Shown here one piece after another: positions 44,287-54,645 of a DNA stretch of 64,000 nt. Positions within the stretch are counted from its first letter, which is position 1; every line of letters begins with the position of its first letter. The notes under the pieces were generated by a model. It was given only the letters and a program-made list of their open reading frames with translations, made no database searches and was not told the DNA's origin. The DNA is from Alphaproteobacteria bacterium (GTDB lineage Bacteria > Pseudomonadota > Alphaproteobacteria > Rhodobacterales > Rhodobacteraceae). The DNA is taken from assembly GCA_030427405.1 (NCBI GenBank), contig JAUHXK010000002.1, forward strand, positions 62,001-126,000, read 5' to 3'. A program made the position numbers and the translations under genes.

Positions 44287-45333
44287 TTAGAAGTTGAACT
44301 GAGCACCAAAGTCAGCGCGGGTGACGCCGTCACCGTCGCCTTCTTTCGAGCGGCCGATACCACCGCGCAGCGATGCACCGCCACCCAGGTCGTAGATCGC
44401 ACCGATACCGTACTGTTGGGTATCGTTGTCAGCCGAACCGTCACCGTAAGCGAAGGTCAGAGTGGTTGCAGCGCCAACATTGTAGGCAGCCGACAGACCG
44501 TATGCGGTGCCGTTTTTGGCATCGTCCAGAACGTCATCGTCAGCAACGAACAGGGTGCCCGAGAAGTCGCCGAATTCTGCGCCCAGGGTCAGGACGGTCA
44601 GGCTCTGCTTATCAACACCGGGTGCGCCGTCGGTCTGACCATAGGCCAGAGCTGCGGTTACGTTGTTGAAGGAGTAGGTCGCGCTGATGTCCCAGCGGTC
44701 GCCGTCATATGCAACGCCGTTGAACGCCATGGTGCGCTGGTCGTACGATGCGCCGAAGGCGAAGTCGCCAACTGCGTACTGGAAGAACACAGCGTTTGCG
44801 CCTGCACCGGTCGACGAGTAGCCCAGGAAGTTGTAGTCAACGCCCGAGTACTGACCGATGAAGTTTTCCAGGCCCGGCTCGTTACCGTAGTAGTTTGCCA
44901 AGTTGTCGAAGGCACCTGCAACGTTGCCCGCGTCAACACGCAGACCACCGTAGATGACCGAGAAGCGTGCGCCGTTCAGGCCAGCTTCGTTGGCTTCGCC
45001 GGTGCTGGCATCTTCGTCAGCCTGCAGACGAACACGACCTTCGAAACGAACGCCACCGTCGGTTTCAACGATGCCGTCGATGTTCAGACGGAAGCGCGAG
45101 ACCAGGATGGTGTTGTCGGTGTCGACGGTTGCTGTACCGGTCGTGGTTTGACCAGTGTTGGTCGCGCCGCTTGCGGTGGTGGTGGTTACACCAGTGTTAA
45201 CGTTGGTTACGGTGCCGGAGCGATCCTGCTGGTAACCAATACCAAAACGGCCGTAACCGCTGAACTTCACTTCCGCTGCTGCAACGCTTGCGGTCGCGAT
45301 CAGCGCGGTCGTTGCGAAGAGAACTTTTTTCAT
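44287..45333 (-). CDS. Major outer-membrane porin (Rhodobacter type)
   Basis: This 348-residue outer-membrane beta-barrel starts with a signal peptide (MKKVLFATTALIATASVAAA) and ends in Phe (ADFGAQFNF), as porins do. Strands such as VKFSGYGRFGIGYQQD fit general diffusion porins. Uniform codon choice and a strong terminator indicate high expression. A Thr-rich loop lies near residues 45-70. It has a long 280-bp upstream region. Confidence 0.92.
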   Translation of the reverse strand: MKKVLFATTALIATASVAAAEVKFSGYGRFGIGYQQDRSGTVTNVNTGVTTTTASGATNTGQTTTGTATVDTDNTILVSRFRLNIDGIVETDGGVRFEGRVRLQADEDASTGEANEAGLNGARFSVIYGGLRVDAGNVAGAFDNLANYYGNEPGLENFIGQYSGVDYNFLGYSSTGAGANAVFFQYAVGDFAFGASYDQRTMAFNGVAYDGDRWDISATYSFNNVTAALAYGQTDGAPGVDKQSLTVLTLGAEFGDFSGTLFVADDDVLDDAKNGTAYGLSAAYNVGAATTLTFAYGDGSADNDTQQYGIGAIYDLGGGASLRGGIGRSKEGDGDGVTRADFGAQFNF

Positions 45334-45613
45334 CTTGTTTCCCTCGGTTTCAATAAATTTCTACTCGACACATGCCTGCTGCACATGTCTCAGCACGGAC
45401 ACCGTGTCGCTCTTTTTGCCCCTGTTGCGCAAGCATGCCATGGAAAGCGTTGGTTCTTTGGTCCTGAATTGGTGCAAGGATGCCACAGTCCAATTCACCC
45501 GATATTTCCGCCGCGCCGCCCTGTAACCCAAGAATAGGGTTGTTGCAGCACAGTACCTTGTCTAGGAGTATCCCGTAGCAATGCAATATATGTGAATACA
45601 GGACCTGCCGACG
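45334..45613 (-). promoter_or_regulatory. Upstream region of the porin gene
   Basis: This 280-bp gene-free stretch must hold the porin promoter and that of the divergent DUF3576 gene. It is more AT-rich near 45335-45365. No clear operator or sigma site was recognised. Confidence 0.4.
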
Positions 45614-46102
45614 ATGCGCCTGCTGACGATTTTGGGTTTGACCGTTTTGACCGCCTCCGTTTCTGCATGTGGACAGAATCGAAGCACGTCGCCCAACCCC
45701 AATGTTCTTTATGCCGATGGCAGCTCATCAGAGGCGCGCGAGCTGAACGATCCGAATCGTTCGACCATTTGGGATGTCTTCGGGCCAAACAACGCCGAGC
45801 AGACCACCAACGTGAACCGCTACTTGTGGGCAGCATCGCTGGACGTGCTGAATTTTCTGCCCGTGCAAGAGGTTGATCCGTTCACCGGTGTGATCGTAAC
45901 CGGCTACGGCACGCCTCCGGGCGGGGGGCGGCAATACCGGGCGACGGTGCATATCAGCGATCCGGCCCTGGCGGCACGCTCGTTGTCGGTTGCGCTTCAG
46001 ACCAGCGGCGGCGCGCCGGTCAGCGCCGCGACGACACGGGCGGTCGAAGACGCAATCCTGTCGCGGGCGCGCCAGCTACGCATAGCTGACAACAAGCTCT
46101 AG
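45614..46102 (+). CDS. DUF3576 lipoprotein
   Basis: This 162-residue outer-membrane lipoprotein has a signal with Cys19 (TASVSAC) and the DUF3576 core: NRYLWAASLDVLNFLPVQEVDPFTGVIVT in part and YRATVHISDPALAARSLSV in part. The family is common in alphaproteobacteria and of unknown function. A strong terminator separates it from leuS. Confidence 0.85.
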   Translation: MRLLTILGLTVLTASVSACGQNRSTSPNPNVLYADGSSSEARELNDPNRSTIWDVFGPNNAEQTTNVNRYLWAASLDVLNFLPVQEVDPFTGVIVTGYGTPPGGGRQYRATVHISDPALAARSLSVALQTSGGAPVSAATTRAVEDAILSRARQLRIADNKL

Positions 46103-46130
46103 CAACCCGCAGAAAATCGCAATATTACCA

Positions 46131-46154
46131 CGCCGGGTTCTCACCCGGCGTTTT
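46131..46154 (+). terminator. Terminator after DUF3576 gene
   Basis: CGCCGGGT (46131-46138), TCTC and ACCCGGCG (46143-46150) form an 8-bp stem followed by TTTT. It lies 20 bp before the leuS start, so leuS needs its own promoter or read-through. Confidence 0.88.
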
Positions 46155-46174
46155 CATTCACGAAGGACCGCACG

Positions 46175-48709
46175 ATGTCGCGCTATTCGGCCAACGAAAT
46201 CGAAGCAAAATGGCAAAAGGCCTGGGACGAAGCCGGGATTTTCACCGCCAGTCGCAAGGCGGACAAGCCCAAATACTATGTGCTTGAGATGTTCCCGTAT
46301 CCGTCGGGCCGAATCCACATGGGTCACGTGCGCAACTACACGATGGGCGACGTGATTGCGCGACACAAGCTGGCTACGGGGCACAACGTGCTGCACCCGA
46401 TGGGTTGGGATGCTTTCGGGATGCCCGCCGAAAACGCCGCAATGGCGATTGGCGGTCACCCCAAGGATTGGACCTATGGCAACATCGCCGATATGCGCGG
46501 GCAGATGAAACCTTTGGGCCTGTCGATCGACTGGTCGCGTGAGTTTGCCACTTGTGACCCGGAATATTACGGCCAGCAGCAGGCCTTGTTCCTGGATATG
46601 CTCGAGGCCGGGCTGGTTTACCGCAAGAACGCCGTGGTGAACTGGGACCCGGTCGATATGACCGTTCTGGCCAATGAACAGGTGGAACAGGGGCGCGGCT
46701 GGCGCTCGGGTGCCTTGGTGGAACGGCGTGAACTGACGCAGTGGTTTTTCAAGATCTCCGACTATTCCGAAGAATTGCTGGACGCGCTGGATACGTTAGA
46801 GAACTGGCCCGCCAAAGTCCGCCTGATGCAGGAAAACTGGATTGGTAAGTCGCGCGGCTTGCAATTCGGATTTGAACGGACCGATGGCGGCGATCCGATC
46901 ACCGTTTACACGACGCGCCCCGACACGCTGTTGGGGGCGTCTTTCGTGGGCATCTCGCCGGATCACCCGATTGCCAAGCAGCTTGAGGCCGAAAATGCCG
47001 AAGTTGCTGATTTCGTTGCCGAATGCCGCAAGGGCGGCACCACCGAAGAGGCCATCGAGACCGCCGAGAAACTGGGCTATGACACTGGTATCAAGGTCAA
47101 ACACCCGCTGGACCCAAGTTGGGAACTGCCGGTCTGGATCGCAAACTTCATCCTGATGGATTACGGCACCGGCGCGATTTTTGCATGCCCGGCACATGAC
47201 CAGCGCGATCTGGATTTCTGCCGCAAATATGATCTGCCGGTCGTCGACACGTTTTTTGCGCTGGATGACGACACGCCAGTGGACAAAGTCGCCTTTGTTC
47301 CGCCGAAAAGCGAAAAGGTGCGTTGGGTGAACCATTTCGCGGGCCTGACCGAGGCAACCGGCGAAGAAGCCATTAACACCACCGTTGATTTCGCCGAAAA
47401 GGCGGGCTGGGGCGAAGGTGTCACCAAATACCGCCTGCGCGACTGGGGTCTGAGCCGTCAACGTTATTGGGGCTGCCCGATTCCGGTTGTTCATTGCGAA
47501 AGCTGCGGCGTGGTGCCTGAAAAGAAAGAGAACCTGCCGGTACAACTGCCCGATGATGTCACCTTTGACAAACCGGGCAACCCGCTGGACCGTCACCCGA
47601 CCTGGCGCGACTGTTCCTGCCCGGCCTGCGGTGCCCCGGCCAAACGCGAAACCGACACGATGGATACGTTCGTGGATTCGTCCTGGTATTTCGCCCGCTT
47701 CACCGCTCCGCGGGCTGAAACGCCAACCGATCTGGCTGAGGCCGAGTATTGGATGAATGTCGACCAGTATATCGGCGGGATTGAGCATGCGATTCTGCAC
47801 CTGCTCTATTCGCGGTTCTTCGCGCGGGCGATGCAGATCACCGGCCACCTGCCGAAAAAGGCAATCGAACCATTTGATGCGCTGTTCACCCAAGGCATGG
47901 TCACGCACGAGATCTACCAGACCCGCGACACCAATGGCCGCCCGGTCTATCACCTGCCCGAGGACGTGACCGACGGCAAACTGGCAGACGGCACCGAGGT
48001 CGAGATCATCCCCTCGGCCAAGATGTCGAAATCCAAGAAAAACGTTGTGGACCCGGTCAGCATCATCTCGGCCTTTGGGGCCGATACCGCCCGTTGGTTC
48101 GTCCTGTCCGATTCGCCGCCCGAACGGGACGTTGAATGGACAGCCTCGGGTGCCGAGGCCGCGTTCAAGCACCTCAGCCGCGTGCACCGGATCGCCTCGG
48201 AAATCGCCGCATCCGATGAACCGGCCAATGCCGAAGACGAACCCCTGCTGCGCGAGATGCACAAAGCCATCCACGATGTGTCCGGTGGCGTCGAATCCTT
48301 TGGTTTCAACGCATCTATTGCCAAGCTTTACGCCTTTACCAATGTGTTGGCCAAATCCAAGGCCGGTACAGGCGCAAGGCGTCAGGCGGCCCAGACGCTG
48401 GCGCAACTGATGTCGCCCATGACCCCGCACCTGTCCGAGGAACTCTGGCAGATGCTGGGTGGCGAGGGCCTTGTCGCAACGGCCGCCTGGCCGGTTGCCG
48501 ATGAATCGATGCTGGTTGACGACACCGTCACCCTGCCGATTCAGATCAATGGCAAGCGCCGCGCGGAAATCAGCGTGCCCAAGGATATGGACAAGACGCA
48601 GGTTGAAAAAATCGCGCTCAGCACCGAAGCTGTGCAAAAGGCGCTGGATGGCGCTGCTCCGAAAAAGATAATCGTGGTTCCGGGCCGTATCGTGAATGTC
48701 GTCGTATAA
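46175..48709 (+). CDS. leuS: Leucyl-tRNA synthetase
   Basis: This 844-residue class I synthetase charges tRNA-Leu. HMGH is at 48-51 and KMSKS at 616-620; an editing CP1 domain lies between about 220 and 420 ([13 protein letters not shown]). Its ATG follows a terminator hairpin by 20 bp. The stop overlaps lptE by 14 bp, starting a leuS-lptE-holA operon. Confidence 0.96.
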   Translation: MSRYSANEIEAKWQKAWDEAGIFTASRKADKPKYYVLEMFPYPSGRIHMGHVRNYTMGDVIARHKLATGHNVLHPMGWDAFGMPAENAAMAIGGHPKDWTYGNIADMRGQMKPLGLSIDWSREFATCDPEYYGQQQALFLDMLEAGLVYRKNAVVNWDPVDMTVLANEQVEQGRGWRSGALVERRELTQWFFKISDYSEELLDALDTLENWPAKVRLMQENWIGKSRGLQFGFERTDGGDPITVYTTRPDTLLGASFVGISPDHPIAKQLEAENAEVADFVAECRKGGTTEEAIETAEKLGYDTGIKVKHPLDPSWELPVWIANFILMDYGTGAIFACPAHDQRDLDFCRKYDLPVVDTFFALDDDTPVDKVAFVPPKSEKVRWVNHFAGLTEATGEEAINTTVDFAEKAGWGEGVTKYRLRDWGLSRQRYWGCPIPVVHCESCGVVPEKKENLPVQLPDDVTFDKPGNPLDRHPTWRDCSCPACGAPAKRETDTMDTFVDSSWYFARFTAPRAETPTDLAEAEYWMNVDQYIGGIEHAILHLLYSRFFARAMQITGHLPKKAIEPFDALFTQGMVTHEIYQTRDTNGRPVYHLPEDVTDGKLADGTEVEIIPSAKMSKSKKNVVDPVSIISAFGADTARWFVLSDSPPERDVEWTASGAEAAFKHLSRVHRIASEIAASDEPANAEDEPLLREMHKAIHDVSGGVESFGFNASIAKLYAFTNVLAKSKAGTGARRQAAQTLAQLMSPMTPHLSEELWQMLGGEGLVATAAWPVADESMLVDDTVTLPIQINGKRRAEISVPKDMDKTQVEKIALSTEAVQKALDGAAPKKIIVVPGRIVNVVV

Positions 48710-49187
48710 CCGCAGAACAATCCTGATGCTCCCGCTGGCGATGGCCGCCTGCGGGTTTCAGCCGGTTTATGCGCCGGGCGGTTCGGGGTCCGCGCTTTAC
48801 GGCAAGGTTACCGTGTCGGCGCCGGACACCGTCGAAAGCTATCTTCTGGTTCAGAACCTGGAACAGCAACTTGGCCGCAGCGCCAGTTCAGGCGGCGACT
48901 ATGGCCTCAAGGTCCAGGTGACGACCGTAACCCGCGGCGCGGCCATCACGACGACGAACGAAACCAACCGTTATACCATTGACGGCACCGCGAAATACGC
49001 GCTGCGGTCGACGGAAACAGGTCAGATCGTAGCCTCGGGCGAGGTTTCGGATTTCGTCAGCTATTCGGCGGCGGGATCAACCGTGTCGACGCTGGCCGAT
49101 GAACGGGCCGCCAAGGAACGCCTGATGGTGATCCTTTCCGATCAGATCGTGACGCGCCTTTATGCCCTGCAGGGGCAATCCGCATGA
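48696..49187 (+). CDS. lptE: LPS-assembly lipoprotein LptE
   Basis: This 163-residue outer-membrane lipoprotein (LAMAACGF, Cys19) with the GFQPVYAP start and a [13 protein letters not shown] strand fits LptE, the plug of the LptD translocon. It overlaps leuS by 14 bp and holA by 4 bp. The gene order leuS-lptE-holA is conserved widely in proteobacteria. Confidence 0.88.
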   Translation: MSSYNRRTILMLPLAMAACGFQPVYAPGGSGSALYGKVTVSAPDTVESYLLVQNLEQQLGRSASSGGDYGLKVQVTTVTRGAAITTTNETNRYTIDGTAKYALRSTETGQIVASGEVSDFVSYSAAGSTVSTLADERAAKERLMVILSDQIVTRLYALQGQSA

Positions 49188-50212
49188 AGTTGAACCCGCG
49201 CGAGGCCGAAGGGTATTTCGCCAAGCCGGGCGCGGACAAAACCGGGTTGCTGATCTACGGCGCGGACGCGATGCGCGTTGCGCTCAAGCGGCAACAGGTT
49301 CTGGCCGCCCTTTTAGGCCCCGCAGCCGAGGAGGAAATGCGCCTGACGCGCATGCCGGCATCAGACCTGCGTGGCGACCCCGCAATGCTGCTGGACGCGG
49401 TCAAGGCGGTTGGGTTCTTTCCCGGTCCGCGCGCCGTGTTTGTCGAAGACGCGACAGAAACCGCCGCCCCGGCCATCCTCGCCGCGCTTGACGATTGGCA
49501 ACCGGGCGACGCCCAGATCATCGTGACCGCCGGGCAACTCAAACCCAGCTCAAAGCTTCGCAAGGCCTTTGAGGCCAATCCAGCCGCCTTTTCGGTCGGC
49601 ATCTATGACGACCCACCGTCGCGGGCCGAGATCGAACGGGTTCTGGCGAACGCCGGGCTAAAGAATATACCGCGCGAACCCATGGCGGCGATTTCCGATC
49701 TGGCCGCCGGGCTGAGCCCGGGCGATTTTGCCCAGACTTTGGAAAAGCTGTCACTTTTCAAACGCGGCGACCCGTCTGAGTTGACGATAGAAGATATTGA
49801 CGCCTGTGCACCGCAATCTACCGAAGCAGGGCTGGATGACGTGCTGAACGTCGTGGCCGAGGGACGCCGCGGCGAAATTGGCCCGCTTATCCGCCGCCTG
49901 CAGGCTCAAGGAACCAACGCCGTAACCCTCTGCATCGGGGCGACCCGGCACTTTCAGACGCTTTACGCTTGCGCGTCCGACCCGGGCGGGCCCGCGCAGG
50001 GCATCGGCAAGCTCAGGCCTCCGATATATGGCAAGCGGCGCGACCGCATTCTCCGGCAGGCTCAGGGCTGGGGGGCGGCAAAGCTGCAAACCGCGTTGAC
50101 CTTGCTGACGGATACCGACCTGACCCTGCGTTCGGCTGGGCAGACGGCACCGGCCATGGCCGTGGTCGAACGGGCGATGATCCGGCTGGCGATGCTTGCA
50201 CAATCACGATGA
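49184..50212 (+). CDS. holA: DNA polymerase III delta subunit
   Basis: This 342-residue clamp-loader subunit opens the beta clamp. It has the delta-type N-terminal AAA-like domain (GLLIYGADAMRVALKRQQ) and the C-terminal collar domain. Conservation is modest as usual for delta, but the leuS-lptE-holA order confirms it. It overlaps lptE by 4 bp. Confidence 0.9.
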   Translation: MKLNPREAEGYFAKPGADKTGLLIYGADAMRVALKRQQVLAALLGPAAEEEMRLTRMPASDLRGDPAMLLDAVKAVGFFPGPRAVFVEDATETAAPAILAALDDWQPGDAQIIVTAGQLKPSSKLRKAFEANPAAFSVGIYDDPPSRAEIERVLANAGLKNIPREPMAAISDLAAGLSPGDFAQTLEKLSLFKRGDPSELTIEDIDACAPQSTEAGLDDVLNVVAEGRRGEIGPLIRRLQAQGTNAVTLCIGATRHFQTLYACASDPGGPAQGIGKLRPPIYGKRRDRILRQAQGWGAAKLQTALTLLTDTDLTLRSAGQTAPAMAVVERAMIRLAMLAQSR

Positions 50213-50293
50213 CGTAAGATCACGCGCTGTCGTGCTTGACCTGCCGTGTAAACGGTTCAGGTTGTTCGCAAACCTGAATGGCAGGAGCCCCTA

Positions 50294-50890
50294 ATGTACA
50301 AGATCTACGGACGTATCCAAAGCCGCGCCTCGCGGGTCATCTGGCTGCTTGAGGAGTTGGGCCAGCCTTATGAATTTATCAATGTCGGACCACATGACCC
50401 AAAGGTCCGGGAATTGAACGCCACCGGCAAGATTCCGGTTTTGCAGGACGGCGACCTGATCTTGTCGGACAGTTCCGCGATCATGACCTATCTCGCCGAC
50501 AAGCACGGCGCCTTCACCCATCCGGCGGGCAGCAAGGAACGGGCCATTCAGGATTCGCTGTTCTTTGCAATTCTTGATGAATTCGACGGCCTGCTTTGGG
50601 TCACGACCCGAAACAAATTCATTCTGCCCGAGGACAGGCGCGTTCCGGAAATCTCGGACTCCGCAAAATGGGATTTCGACCAGAACTTCCAACGCATGGC
50701 AGACCGGTTCAAGGGCCCGTTCCTGCAAGGTGAGACGATGACCATCGCCGATATCCTGTGCGTGCATTGCATAAGTTGGGCCAAGTCGGCGGGGTTCCCT
50801 TTGAATTCCGACGTCCTGATGAATTACAGCAAGACCCTGCGCAACCGGCCCGCGTACCAAAAACTTGGGGAATTGGCCCAGGCCACCTAG
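50294..50890 (+). CDS. Glutathione S-transferase family protein
   Basis: This 198-residue protein has a thioredoxin-like N-terminal domain (MYKIYGRIQSRASRVIWLLE, and KIPVLQDGDLILSDSSAIM with the glutathione-binding Ser) and a helical C-terminal domain. It would conjugate or reduce with glutathione; substrate is unknown. The 3' end overlaps the convergent flavoprotein gene by 4 bp. Confidence 0.87.
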   Translation: MYKIYGRIQSRASRVIWLLEELGQPYEFINVGPHDPKVRELNATGKIPVLQDGDLILSDSSAIMTYLADKHGAFTHPAGSKERAIQDSLFFAILDEFDGLLWVTTRNKFILPEDRRVPEISDSAKWDFDQNFQRMADRFKGPFLQGETMTIADILCVHCISWAKSAGFPLNSDVLMNYSKTLRNRPAYQKLGELAQAT

Positions 50891-52077
50891 ACCTTGCCGG
50901 GTTGCGTCAGCCAATTCGCGGCCGAACGCCCGGCCCATCTTCCGGTGGCCAGGCACGCGGTAAGCAGGTAGCCGCCGGTCGGCGCTTCCCAATCCAGCAT
51001 TTCTCCAGCGCAGAATACACCCGGCAAGCGGCGCAGCATCAGGCCGTCATCCAGGTCCTGCCACATGACGCCACCTGCGGTCGAGATCGCTTCGTCCAGC
51101 GGACGCAGACCCGCATGCGAGACCGGCAGCGACTTGATCAGCGCGGCCAGCGTTTCGGGATCGTCAGGCAGGGGGCGCCCGAACTCCATCAGCAGGGCCG
51201 TCCGAACCGGGCCAAGTTTCAGGGTTTTGCGTATATGATTGGCCCGGCTTGACTTGCCGCGCGGCTTTCGCAGCCGTTGCGAAACCCTGTCCTGCGGAAC
51301 GTCGGGCATCAGGTCAATGGTCAGGGGCGCGCCCTCTCGGACGGCCCGGCACATTGTATAGATGCCACCACCTTCCAGACCCCGCGCGGAAATGACGGCC
51401 TCGCCACGGGTGCGAAATTGCCCGGCCTGAAAGGCGACACCTTTCAACGGCGATCCGAAATGCGGTTTCATATGGTCCGACCAGCCGACCTCAAGCCCCG
51501 CATTGGCCGGGGCGAACGGGGCCAGCGCAACGCCCTGCCCTGCCAACAGCGGCGCCCATGCACCGTCGGACCCAAGGCGCGCCCAACTGGCACCACCCAC
51601 CGCCAGAACGGTCGCATCCGCCGCCAGCCTCTGTTTGCCGTCCGGCGTTTCAAACACCAGTGCTGTGCCATCCCATCCAGCCCAGCGCCACCGGGTTTTC
51701 AGAACAACCCCGGTCGCCTCAAGCCGCCGCAACCAGGCCCGCAACAGCGGTGATGCCTTCATCCCAACGGGAAAAACGCGCCCGGTCGACCCGGAAAAAA
51801 GCACCTGGCCCAGATCCTCGGCCCAGGACCGAACAGCCGCAGCATCGCATTCGGCGATCATGGGGCGCAGCCGGTCCGCCGCCTCGGCATAGGCGTGCAT
51901 AAGCGTATCAAGAGGCTCATCCTTGGTCAGGTTCAAACCGGATTTCCCCGCCATCAACAGCTTGCGCGCGGCGGATGGCTTGGCCTCGGCGATGGTCACG
52001 GCATGACCGGCGCAAGCCAGCTGTTCAGCGGCCATCAAACCGGCCGGGCCCGCTCCGATCACGACAGTTTGCGCCAT
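50887..52077 (-). CDS. HI0933/TIGR03862-type flavoprotein
   Basis: This 396-residue FAD-binding protein has VVIGAGPAGLMAAEQLACAG at the N terminus and the family stretch ARKLLMAGKSGLNLTKDEP. The C-terminal FCAGEMLDWEAPTGGYLLTA holds the FAD signature. The function is unknown, though it belongs to the BaiN/HI0933 oxidoreductase family. It diverges from the HNH gene by 48 bp. Confidence 0.86.
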   Translation of the reverse strand: MAQTVVIGAGPAGLMAAEQLACAGHAVTIAEAKPSAARKLLMAGKSGLNLTKDEPLDTLMHAYAEAADRLRPMIAECDAAAVRSWAEDLGQVLFSGSTGRVFPVGMKASPLLRAWLRRLEATGVVLKTRWRWAGWDGTALVFETPDGKQRLAADATVLAVGGASWARLGSDGAWAPLLAGQGVALAPFAPANAGLEVGWSDHMKPHFGSPLKGVAFQAGQFRTRGEAVISARGLEGGGIYTMCRAVREGAPLTIDLMPDVPQDRVSQRLRKPRGKSSRANHIRKTLKLGPVRTALLMEFGRPLPDDPETLAALIKSLPVSHAGLRPLDEAISTAGGVMWQDLDDGLMLRRLPGVFCAGEMLDWEAPTGGYLLTACLATGRWAGRSAANWLTQPGKV

Positions 52078-52125
52078 TTGCCACCTCTTGCCTTGCCCGC
52101 CCTTCGGCGCAATCCTGATTCTGTC

Positions 52126-52434
52126 ATGACAAACACTGATCCGATCTGCCCGCTATGCGGCCGACCGATCCCGAGCCGGAGCGGCAGCCTGCACCATCTG
52201 ATCCCAAAACTCAAAGGTGGCAAGGGCGGACCCACCGTTCTGTTGCACCAAATCTGCCACAAGGAAATCCACGCCACCCTGTCCGAGGCAGAGCTGGCCC
52301 GGGACTTCGACACGGTCGAAGCCTTGCGGGCACACCCGGCGATTGCAAAGTTCCTGACATGGGTAAAGAAAAGACCGGCGGGCTTTAACGCCCGCACACC
52401 CGGACGGCGGCGCGGTCGTGGGTCAGGCCGGTAA
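52126..52434 (+). CDS. Small HNH-type nuclease domain protein
   Basis: This 102-residue protein has a zinc-type CPLC pair, then SLHHLIPKLKGGKGG and QICHKEIHATLSE, a minimal HNH endonuclease. The C-terminus is basic (RTPGRRRGRGSGR). No partner for restriction or phage genes is nearby. The ATG follows the divergent flavoprotein gene. The 3' end overlaps the VOC gene by 12 bp. Confidence 0.8.
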   Translation: MTNTDPICPLCGRPIPSRSGSLHHLIPKLKGGKGGPTVLLHQICHKEIHATLSEAELARDFDTVEALRAHPAIAKFLTWVKKRPAGFNARTPGRRRGRGSGR

Positions 52435-53160
52435 AATCGGGTCGCCCGCCGCATCGACCAGCGGGCTTGGCAGCCCTTCGACCTCGATCCCTCGGTAATC
52501 CGGGACCGGTACGGGGGTCATACCCGGTACATGCTGAACCTCCAGCGTCGTGTAGGGGCGTTTCCACACCCATTCCCGGTTGCCAACTGCCCACAGATCA
52601 GGGTCAGGCGGGGTGTCGTCGGAAAAGGCGAAGAAATGCAGGTCGAACCCGTGCGGGGCGACATCCTGTATCGACAGGCATTTCATGCCCAGCGCGTCGC
52701 AAATTTCCTGTTCGGCGGCGATATCCCCGGTGCGCAGGGTTATCTGACCCAGCCGCGCCATCGCAAACGGAGCGGCGGGATCGGCTGCGCCATCGGGTCG
52801 GTTTCCCTGAAAATCATGTTGCAACAGCTCAATCACAAACCCGTTTGGATCGGACAGATGGCACATATACCCGATGTCCAGGAATTGTTGCGGCGCGGTG
52901 ACGGCCACACCGCAGTCGCGCAACTGCGCCGCGGCCAGGTCAACATCCGGCAGCGTCAGGCCGATCTTCCAGAAACGCTGCCCCCTGTCATGACAATAGG
53001 CCTGCCCCTTGGGCATAAGCAGCAGATCGGCGTCCTGCCCACCATACCCGACCCGCCAGTTTGCACCCTGGCGTTTGACCCGCATGCCCAGTTTGTCACG
53101 GTAGAACCCTGCCAGCCCGCCCGGATCCGGAACGCGCAACCGCAGGGCCGACAGCCTCAT
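52423..53160 (-). CDS. Two-domain VOC/glyoxalase-family protein
   Basis: This 245-residue protein has two vicinal-oxygen-chelate modules, the first with MRLSALRLRVPDPGGLAGFY and GYMCHLSDPNGFVIELLQHD, the second about 135-215. Substrate is unknown. Its ATG overlaps the stop of the enoyl-CoA-hydratase gene (ATGA), so it belongs to the SDR-ECH-VOC operon. Two earlier in-frame codons lie within the ECH gene and were rejected. Confidence 0.83.
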   Translation of the reverse strand: MRLSALRLRVPDPGGLAGFYRDKLGMRVKRQGANWRVGYGGQDADLLLMPKGQAYCHDRGQRFWKIGLTLPDVDLAAAQLRDCGVAVTAPQQFLDIGYMCHLSDPNGFVIELLQHDFQGNRPDGAADPAAPFAMARLGQITLRTGDIAAEQEICDALGMKCLSIQDVAPHGFDLHFFAFSDDTPPDPDLWAVGNREWVWKRPYTTLEVQHVPGMTPVPVPDYRGIEVEGLPSPLVDAAGDPILPA

Positions 53161-53765
53161 GCGCACAAATCGGCAATTCCCGCGGCAATGCCGGGGTCTG
53201 CCGCCAGGCTGTCCGAGACAAACGCATGCGCCGTCTGCATCAGGTCCTCGGGCGCGACAACGCGGTCGATCAGCCCAAAGGCGAACCCGTCCGCCGCGGT
53301 GATTTTCTGCCCCGCCATAAGGATCAGCTTGGTTCTGGCCGGACCAATCAGCGCGCGCATGCGCCGGGCGTCGGACGGTTGCGGCAGGAAACCCAGCTTC
53401 ATGACCGGGTAAAAGATGTTTGCCGTCGGCACCGCGATACGCAAATCGCAGGCCAAGACCATCCCGTTTGCACCGCCCGCCAATGTACCGTTCAGCGCGG
53501 CAACGGTCAGGCATGGCAACGCCGCAATTGCACCAGACAACCGTTCCCAAACGTCCGAGGTCGCCAACCCGGCGCGGGCTTCGGCAAGGTCGGCCCCGGC
53601 ACTGAACACCTTGCCCGCGCCGGTCAGGATCAACGCGCGGGCCTCGGTGGCGGATTCGGCAATCTCGGCCAGTTCGGTCAGCATCGCCCCGGTCAGGGCG
53701 TTGGCCTTGTCTGGGTTGTTGAGGGTGACAGTCCACAGCCCGTCCTGTTTGTGCAGGTCAATCAC
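53157..53765 (-). CDS. Enoyl-CoA hydratase/isomerase family protein, atypical
   Basis: This 202-residue crotonase-fold protein is shorter than the usual 260. The oxyanion-hole pattern GKVFSAGADL and LAGGANG is present. The two catalytic glutamates are absent: GGANG replaces the usual GGGCE, and FYPVMKLGF has Val where PE is expected. It may be an isomerase, dehalogenase-like enzyme or inactive. It is coupled by 4-bp overlaps to SDR and VOC genes. Confidence 0.82.
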   Translation of the reverse strand: MIDLHKQDGLWTVTLNNPDKANALTGAMLTELAEIAESATEARALILTGAGKVFSAGADLAEARAGLATSDVWERLSGAIAALPCLTVAALNGTLAGGANGMVLACDLRIAVPTANIFYPVMKLGFLPQPSDARRMRALIGPARTKLILMAGQKITAADGFAFGLIDRVVAPEDLMQTAHAFVSDSLAADPGIAAGIADLCA

Positions 53766-54511
53766 GTCAGCCCAACCCTTTGGCGGATATCGTCACGCCG
53801 CAACGAAATTTCGGTTCCAAGGAATTCATTCGCGTCATCGCCGCACATCCACAGCAGGGCCCGCGCAGGCCAGTCCGCCGGGATATGGTCGGCCCAGTCC
53901 AGTTGGCTGACGGGATTGATGCCGCTGGCCTTGATGCTCCGCTGCATTTCGGTCGCCACCGTACCCGGAGACAGCCCCATCGCGCGAATACCGTTATGAG
54001 CCTCTTCCAGATGCAGGCATTCGGTCAGCATTCTGGCACCGGCCTTCGACGAACAATAATGGCTCCACGCTTCGACCGCGTTGGACGCAGCCCCCGAGGA
54101 CACCGTCAAAACCGTGCCGCCGCCACGCGCACGCATGACCGGCAGCACCGCACGCATGCCGTAAAAGACACCCTTTAGGTTTATGTCGATTGCCTTGCTC
54201 CAGGCCGTAACGTCGGCATTGGACAAATGAAAGATCGGATCGATCACCCCGGCATTGCCGACCAGCACATCGACCCCGCCGAACCGGTCGACACAATCGG
54301 CAACAGCCTGTTCAACCTGCGCAAAATCGCTGACGTCACAGGTCAGCGCCAGCGCCTTGTCGCCCAAGGTGTCGGCCAGCGTTTCAATCTCGGGCCGGCT
54401 GCGCGCCACAAGCGCAACATTCGCCCCGGCCGCGGCAAATACGCGCCCCGCCTCGGCGCCAATGCCCCGGCTTGCCCCGGTGATCAGAACCGTTTTTCCC
54501 TGCATATCCAT
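53762..54511 (-). CDS. Short-chain dehydrogenase/reductase
   Basis: This 249-residue SDR has TGASRGIG at 11-18, the NAG motif, and the YxxxK catalytic pair Tyr152 and Lys156 with a serine near 139. It would oxidise or reduce a hydroxyl/keto group with NAD(P). It is first of the SDR-ECH-VOC operon. Substrate is not readable. Confidence 0.88.
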   Translation of the reverse strand: MDMQGKTVLITGASRGIGAEAGRVFAAAGANVALVARSRPEIETLADTLGDKALALTCDVSDFAQVEQAVADCVDRFGGVDVLVGNAGVIDPIFHLSNADVTAWSKAIDINLKGVFYGMRAVLPVMRARGGGTVLTVSSGAASNAVEAWSHYCSSKAGARMLTECLHLEEAHNGIRAMGLSPGTVATEMQRSIKASGINPVSQLDWADHIPADWPARALLWMCGDDANEFLGTEISLRRDDIRQRVGLT

Positions 54512-54645
54512 TTTCTAGGCCCCTTGTGTTGCGTTTGCGTAAACTCGTACCGCGCAAACGGGGAAATGGTCCAGCCCTTGCCCCCTTGACGACCGCCCCC
54601 GCAGGCACGACCATGCGGACAAATTTGATCAAGAAGGGTTCCCCA

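Noticed and set aside
46796..48637. 613-codon open frame opposite leuS
   Set aside because: It is a shadow of a well-supported gene, with no signal or motif of its own.
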